Positions 60,294 through 64,000 of a stretch of 64,000 nucleotides of DNA are shown here, in pieces; the stretch's first letter is position 1; each line of letters opens with the position of its first letter. Made by a program: the position numbers and the translations under genes. The stretch spans positions 1 through 64,000 of the forward strand of contig NZ_FODR01000002.1 in assembly GCF_900110415.1 (NCBI RefSeq). Reading direction: 5' to 3'. The notes under the pieces are model-generated. The model worked only from the letters and a program-made list of their open reading frames with translations. It had not been told where the DNA came from and ran no database searches. The stretch comes from Mucilaginibacter sp. OK283 (lineage in GTDB: Bacteria > Bacteroidota > Bacteroidia > Sphingobacteriales > Sphingobacteriaceae).

Positions 60294-60915
60294 TTTGATT
60301 TCGGATTTCGGATGTTCGATTTCGGATTTTTTTATTTTAGAATTAAAAGGCCCAGGCATGTGCGATTCCCTCCCCAGGGAGGGTAGGGAGGGGGTTCTCC
60401 ACCCTGCAAATCCCAGTGTTAAGGAAGTGAACCCTGATTTTTTTTTTCAGAATTTGAAAGCATCCCGGCCCCGTAAGGAAGCCAAAAAAAGTCTTGCTAC
60501 TTACTACTTGATACTAAAACGGGCATGTCCCCCGCCGGTAGAAGCAGGGGCCGGGCTTTCCGTTCATACTGCGCAAGGCATTAGCCACAGGCCGGTACCC
60601 ACTTCAATCCCTCATGCGGAAGTTGGGGAGTGTTTGGCTTTGCGGGTTATTATAACGCTGTAATATGTATGGGCACATCCCGGCATTACCGAGGCGGCGG
60701 CGGTCGACATTTATTTCCATAACGCGAACGCCGAAGAGTGGGCTTAATGCTTCATAAAATATCGTGATTTGCATGGGGAGAGCTGGGTGGCGGGAGGAGT
60801 GTCTGACACTGCTGAGGTTTTTCGTAAATAAGTAGTTGTGTTGTAGTGTGTTGTGGTATTTTAATTGCGATTATTGCTTTAATAATTACGATATTCGTTA
60901 TTTTTATTACATTTA
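60294..60915. repeat. Gene-free region with stutter repeats and family E copy 2
   Basis: GATTTCGGATTTCGGAT stutters (60297-60328), a GC palindrome CCCTCCCCAGGGAGGG (60368-60383), and the family E element (60514-60629) in opposite orientation to 55690-55823 fill the gap. From about 60830 the DNA turns sharply AT-rich, marking the edge of the IetAS cassette. Confidence 0.6.
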
Positions 60916-60948
60916 TTGTAACTTTAATTACGATTATTTATATATTTG
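60916..60948 (+). promoter_or_regulatory. Promoter of the ietAS operon
   Basis: TTG (60916-60918), a 22-base spacer and TATATTTG (60941-60948). The -7 box covers a TTG at 60946 that might be mistaken for the start codon. Confidence 0.55.
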
Positions 60949-60966
60949 TACACATCAATTGAAAGC

Positions 60967-62052
60967 ATGTATACTGAAATTATTAAAATTATTGAAGGTG
61001 GCTTAAATAAAGACACTCAAAAAGTATCTAACTATGCGCGAATGCTTGCCGAAAATCTTGCAAAAGGTGGTGACGGGAAACTATCTGAAAAAATAAATAG
61101 TCTATTAAAGAATACCAAATCGCAAGCCGTGTATCTCGATCAACTCGTTGCAACCCCGGTTGATCAGGAGACTAGATTAAATATTGTAGATTTTGTTATG
61201 CCCAATGATAACCAGATTGATCTCGTTTTCTCAAAACAATTGGAAAACGCCATTGGACAATTTGTTACAATGAACGCCCACCAAAACATTTTACGATCAG
61301 CAGGGCTTGACGTGAATTCATCTTTGTTGTTGTACGGTCCTCCTGGTTGTGGTAAAACTACAATAGCGCGCTATATATCTAAAACACTGAATCTTCCATT
61401 AGTTGTGGCAAGGCTTGATTCCCTGGTGTCGTCGTTGTTAGGTAACACCTCAAAAAACATAAGAAAAGTATTTGAATTTGCCAGCAAAACACCCTGCATA
61501 CTCTTTTTGGATGAATTTGATGCGATAGCTAAAGCGCGTGACGATCAGCATGAACTTGGAGAATTAAAACGAGTGATCAATAGTCTGTTACAGAATATCG
61601 ATGAGTTTACAAGTAATAATATTTTGATTGCTGCAACAAACCATCATGAGTTATTAGATAAAGCTATTTGGCGCAGGTTCAATCATATTATTGAAATAGG
61701 ACTGCCAGGTAAAGATGAGATACCGGATCTTCTTGAGCTGTATTTTAAGAATTATGAGTGTGAGTTTTTATCAGACAGTAAAAAAATAGATAAAGCGATT
61801 GGTTTGCTAGAGGGGTTATCACCAGCTAATATTAGGTCTATCGCGCAAAATACGATTGCAAAGAATATCATATCATCAAAGAACACTATAAGTTTTGAAG
61901 ATTTTATCTTTCAGATATTTCTTTCCAATCAGCATGGTGCCTACAATCAGGAACAACTAATTAATTTTCTAAATACCCAGGGGGTTGCCCAAACAGTTAT
62001 TAGTGAATTGTGCAATATCTCTATCAGACAAGTAAGGAACGTCCTAAAATAG
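60967..62052 (+). CDS. ietA: AAA+ ATPase of an IetAS-type anti-phage module (IetA-like)
   Basis: 361 aa from ATG 60967; the frame is open to a TTG seven codons upstream, but that TTG is part of the -7 box. An N-terminal helical region (1-110) is followed by a classical AAA domain: Walker A GPPGCGKT (124-131), Walker B CILFLDEFD (177-185), sensor 1 Asn225 and arginine finger in WRRF (236-237). The C-terminal about 60 residues (QLINFLNTQGVAQTVISELCNISIRQVRNVLK) could be a small HTH-like domain. It is six bases upstream of a subtilase gene; this AAA+S8 pair is the IetAS defence system. Codon and base use are markedly AT-rich. Confidence 0.85.
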   Translation: MYTEIIKIIEGGLNKDTQKVSNYARMLAENLAKGGDGKLSEKINSLLKNTKSQAVYLDQLVATPVDQETRLNIVDFVMPNDNQIDLVFSKQLENAIGQFVTMNAHQNILRSAGLDVNSSLLLYGPPGCGKTTIARYISKTLNLPLVVARLDSLVSSLLGNTSKNIRKVFEFASKTPCILFLDEFDAIAKARDDQHELGELKRVINSLLQNIDEFTSNNILIAATNHHELLDKAIWRRFNHIIEIGLPGKDEIPDLLELYFKNYECEFLSDSKKIDKAIGLLEGLSPANIRSIAQNTIAKNIISSKNTISFEDFIFQIFLSNQHGAYNQEQLINFLNTQGVAQTVISELCNISIRQVRNVLK

Positions 62053-62058
62053 AATACT

Positions 62059-64000
62059 ATGGAAAATAAAAACTTACCCATCAAGCTGTTTAAAAAACGC
62101 GACGAGGTGGATGACCGTCGTACTGAAGGTATGTCCAATGATGAATTGCCAAAATGGGCACCAAGTCGTGAGAAATTGATAGAGCGGTCGGCTCAATTCA
62201 TCAGTGTGATGGAGGTTACTAAATCAATATTGACAGAAAGAAGGCAACGTCAAAATCATTTGCCTGCTGTAGTGAAGGTAACACTTAACGAAAAAGCAAT
62301 CGCAAAAACGCACCGCAGCCACGTGGGTAAAATATTTAATGTTAACCATAAATTCAATTTTGTGGGTATGTCTGATGAATGTGATCTGCTTATTAAAGTT
62401 GACAATATGCAGGATGCAGATAATATATCCAGAAATCTGCGCCTTATAGATGATAACGCGCATGGTTTAGCCTCAATAGATAAAATACATGTTTATAGCC
62501 CGTTTGTGGAAACAGAGGATGGAGGTACACTAAAGGCCAGGTTGTTTAATTACAACGATTACAATCTTAATCGAATTGTAGAACAGCTTTTTAGAGAAAG
62601 TTTAGAGTTGCGGGATATTGCATTCAAAAAAGTACAATATGCTGATGATTTAACTATCTATAAACTGGAAAACGTAACGATTGACCAGTTACATGAAATA
62701 GAACATTTTGAAGCGCTTTATTCAATTACACCGATGCCTAAAGTAACTATCGGGATGGATTTTGTAGAAGCGGATAAAGCCGTGGAAATTAAGTTGCCAA
62801 TAAAAGGAGTTGAATATCCAATTGTAGGCGTATTGGATTCTGGAATTGAAGCCAATGAACACCTAAAGCCTTGGTTATTGCCTGATTCGTTTTCGCCTTA
62901 TCCTGAAGATTTAATGGACAGGTCCCATGGTACTTTCGTAGCTGGTATAATTGTTTATGGTGATGAATTGGAAAGTAGGCCGTGGACTGGGGTTGACGGA
63001 TGCATGTTATATAGTGCAACTGTATTTCCTGATTTAAGAAAGGAAGGTATTGATGAAGACCAGTTAATCGAAAATATCAGGGAGGCAATAAATTCAAAGC
63101 CAGATATAAAAATTTGGAACCTTTCGGGCGGCCTAAAAATGGAGTGTGACCTGCACGATTTTTCAGATTTTGGCAAGTTTCTAGATAACATACAGCAGAA
63201 AAACGATATCGTGATTTGTAAGTCCGCGGGGAATTGCCAAAACTTTATAATACCGGCCACGCCGCAAAGGATACCGAAATCAGCAGACACATTACGTTCG
63301 TTGGTTGTTGGCAGCATTGCCCATACAAAAGGTCTTAACGATATCGCTGAAGTTGATTGGCCGTCGCCATTTAGCAGGACCGGCTTTGGCCCTAATCATT
63401 TGATAAAGCCTGACGTAACCCATTATGGCGGAAACGCAGGTAAATTACCAGGTGGGCGCCTAAGTACCTCTGGTGTATATTCATTTGCGACAGATGGTAA
63501 AATCGTGAGCAATGTCGGTACAAGTTTTTCAACGCCTCGTGTAACTGCTTTAACTGCAGGCTTAGATCACAAGATTGCAGAGAATTTTAATCCGCTGCTA
63601 TTAAAGGCACTAATCGTACATTCAGCAAAATATCCATCTACTGTCAGCCTTAATGCGGTCGAAAAGATTAAGTCAATGGGCTATGGCCTACCAGACGATG
63701 TTAATAACATACTTTACAATTCGCCCAATGAAATCACGCTTATTTTACAGGATACAATTACCAAAGGGAGTTACTACGAAATTCTAGATTTTCCTTACCC
63801 AACGGATATGGTCGAAAATGGTTTATACTATGGTGAAGTTATAATTACTTTGGTTGCATCGCCACTTTTAGATAGCAGCAGTGCAACGGAATATTGCCAG
63901 TCGAACATTGACGTGTCTTTTGGTACTTATGATAAAATAAAGGAAAGGGATATATCAATGCGGCATATTCTAAATGAGTTTGGGCCTGATGGTGCATTAA
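62059..64000 (+). CDS. ietS: Subtilisin-like S8 protease of the IetAS module (IetS-like), cut by window end
   Basis: At least 647 residues; the frame is open to the last base. Residues 1-240 are a charged N-terminal region without signal peptide (MENKNLPIKLFKKRDEVDDR), including a ferredoxin-like stretch. The S8 domain starts near 250 and keeps the triad: D260 in VGVLDSG, H290 in SHGTFVAGI, S489 in GTSFSTP, with oxyanion Asn in SAGN (392). The protein is therefore cytoplasmic and likely active. In Agrobacterium and in defence surveys, AAA ATPase IetA and protease IetS act together, with IetS toxic when unleashed. The C-terminus is missing from the window. Confidence 0.85.
   Translation, partial: MENKNLPIKLFKKRDEVDDRRTEGMSNDELPKWAPSREKLIERSAQFISVMEVTKSILTERRQRQNHLPAVVKVTLNEKAIAKTHRSHVGKIFNVNHKFNFVGMSDECDLLIKVDNMQDADNISRNLRLIDDNAHGLASIDKIHVYSPFVETEDGGTLKARLFNYNDYNLNRIVEQLFRESLELRDIAFKKVQYADDLTIYKLENVTIDQLHEIEHFEALYSITPMPKVTIGMDFVEADKAVEIKLPIKGVEYPIVGVLDSGIEANEHLKPWLLPDSFSPYPEDLMDRSHGTFVAGIIVYGDELESRPWTGVDGCMLYSATVFPDLRKEGIDEDQLIENIREAINSKPDIKIWNLSGGLKMECDLHDFSDFGKFLDNIQQKNDIVICKSAGNCQNFIIPATPQRIPKSADTLRSLVVGSIAHTKGLNDIAEVDWPSPFSRTGFGPNHLIKPDVTHYGGNAGKLPGGRLSTSGVYSFATDGKIVSNVGTSFSTPRVTALTAGLDHKIAENFNPLLLKALIVHSAKYPSTVSLNAVEKIKSMGYGLPDDVNNILYNSPNEITLILQDTITKGSYYEILDFPYPTDMVENGLYYGEVIITLVASPLLDSSSATEYCQSNIDVSFGTYDKIKERDISMRHILNEFGPDGAL

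Noticed and set aside
1..64000. SusC/SusD polysaccharide utilisation locus around the glycosidases
   Set aside because: No TonB-dependent receptor or SusD-like lipoprotein is present near GH16, GH30 or GH31.
1..64000. CRISPR arrays and rRNA genes
   Set aside because: No regularly spaced direct repeats with unique spacers and no conserved rRNA segments were seen.

Overview
The window looks like chromosomal DNA of a Bacteroidetes bacterium, most likely family Sphingobacteriaceae and Mucilaginibacter-like. This rests on gene content (Bat aerotolerance operon, SusC/D-less glycan lipoproteins, ECF sigma with C-terminal TPR region, YtrA-type ABC operon), lipoprotein signals ending in SCKKD, repeated matches to the Bacteroidetes -7 promoter box TAnnTTTG, lack of obvious Shine-Dalgarno sequences, and many palindromic intergenic repeats. 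The genus is inference; no database search was possible.

Layout. 1-159: tail of an IS110-type transposase. 504-4727 (minus): outer-membrane protein plus two secreted glucan hydrolases, GH16 and GH30, sharing the same C-terminal fascin-like trefoil. 5285-8177: GtrA-like protein and a three-gene carotenoid operon (hydratase-like protein, glycosyltransferase, acyltransferase). 8510-10175: YciE-like stress protein and a secreted propeller-like protein. 10560-19174: complete moxR-DUF58-batABCDE operon, interrupted only by a repeat cluster. 19528-25307: O-methyltransferase, two glucosaminidases, a regulatory-domain protein, a cysteine-bearing propeller protein and an M20 peptidase. 25448-28583: membrane protein plus winged-helix repressor with a likely operator on both sides, then small proteins and a TPR lipoprotein. 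28918-36490 (minus): six-gene ABC/YtrA operon whose last permease carries a catalytically dead M1 peptidase domain.

36672-46144 is a mixed region: GH31 enzyme, a decayed sigma-factor copy, phosphoesterase, two very small genes, a kinase-less HAMP sensor, a toxin-antitoxin pair with a frameshifted toxin, SDR, VOC and kelch proteins and a GIY-YIG remnant. tRNA-Ser(CGA) lies at 46259-46345. 46528-56365 holds small enzymes and regulators, including a DarT-DarG DNA ADP-ribosylation toxin-antitoxin module between imperfect direct repeats and an ECF42-type sigma factor with its DGPF/YCII partner. 56629-60293: divergent Reg_prop propeller protein and hybrid histidine kinase. 60967-64000: AT-rich AAA ATPase plus subtilase pair matching the IetAS anti-phage system; the protease runs off the window.

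No wholly new system can be proven from sequence alone. The strongest leads are the dead-peptidase ABC operon, the IetAS and DarTG defence modules, the CTTTG-N5-CAAAG operator circuit, the possible carotenoid glycosyl-ester operon, and the several families of interspersed palindromic repeats that fill almost every long intergenic gap.
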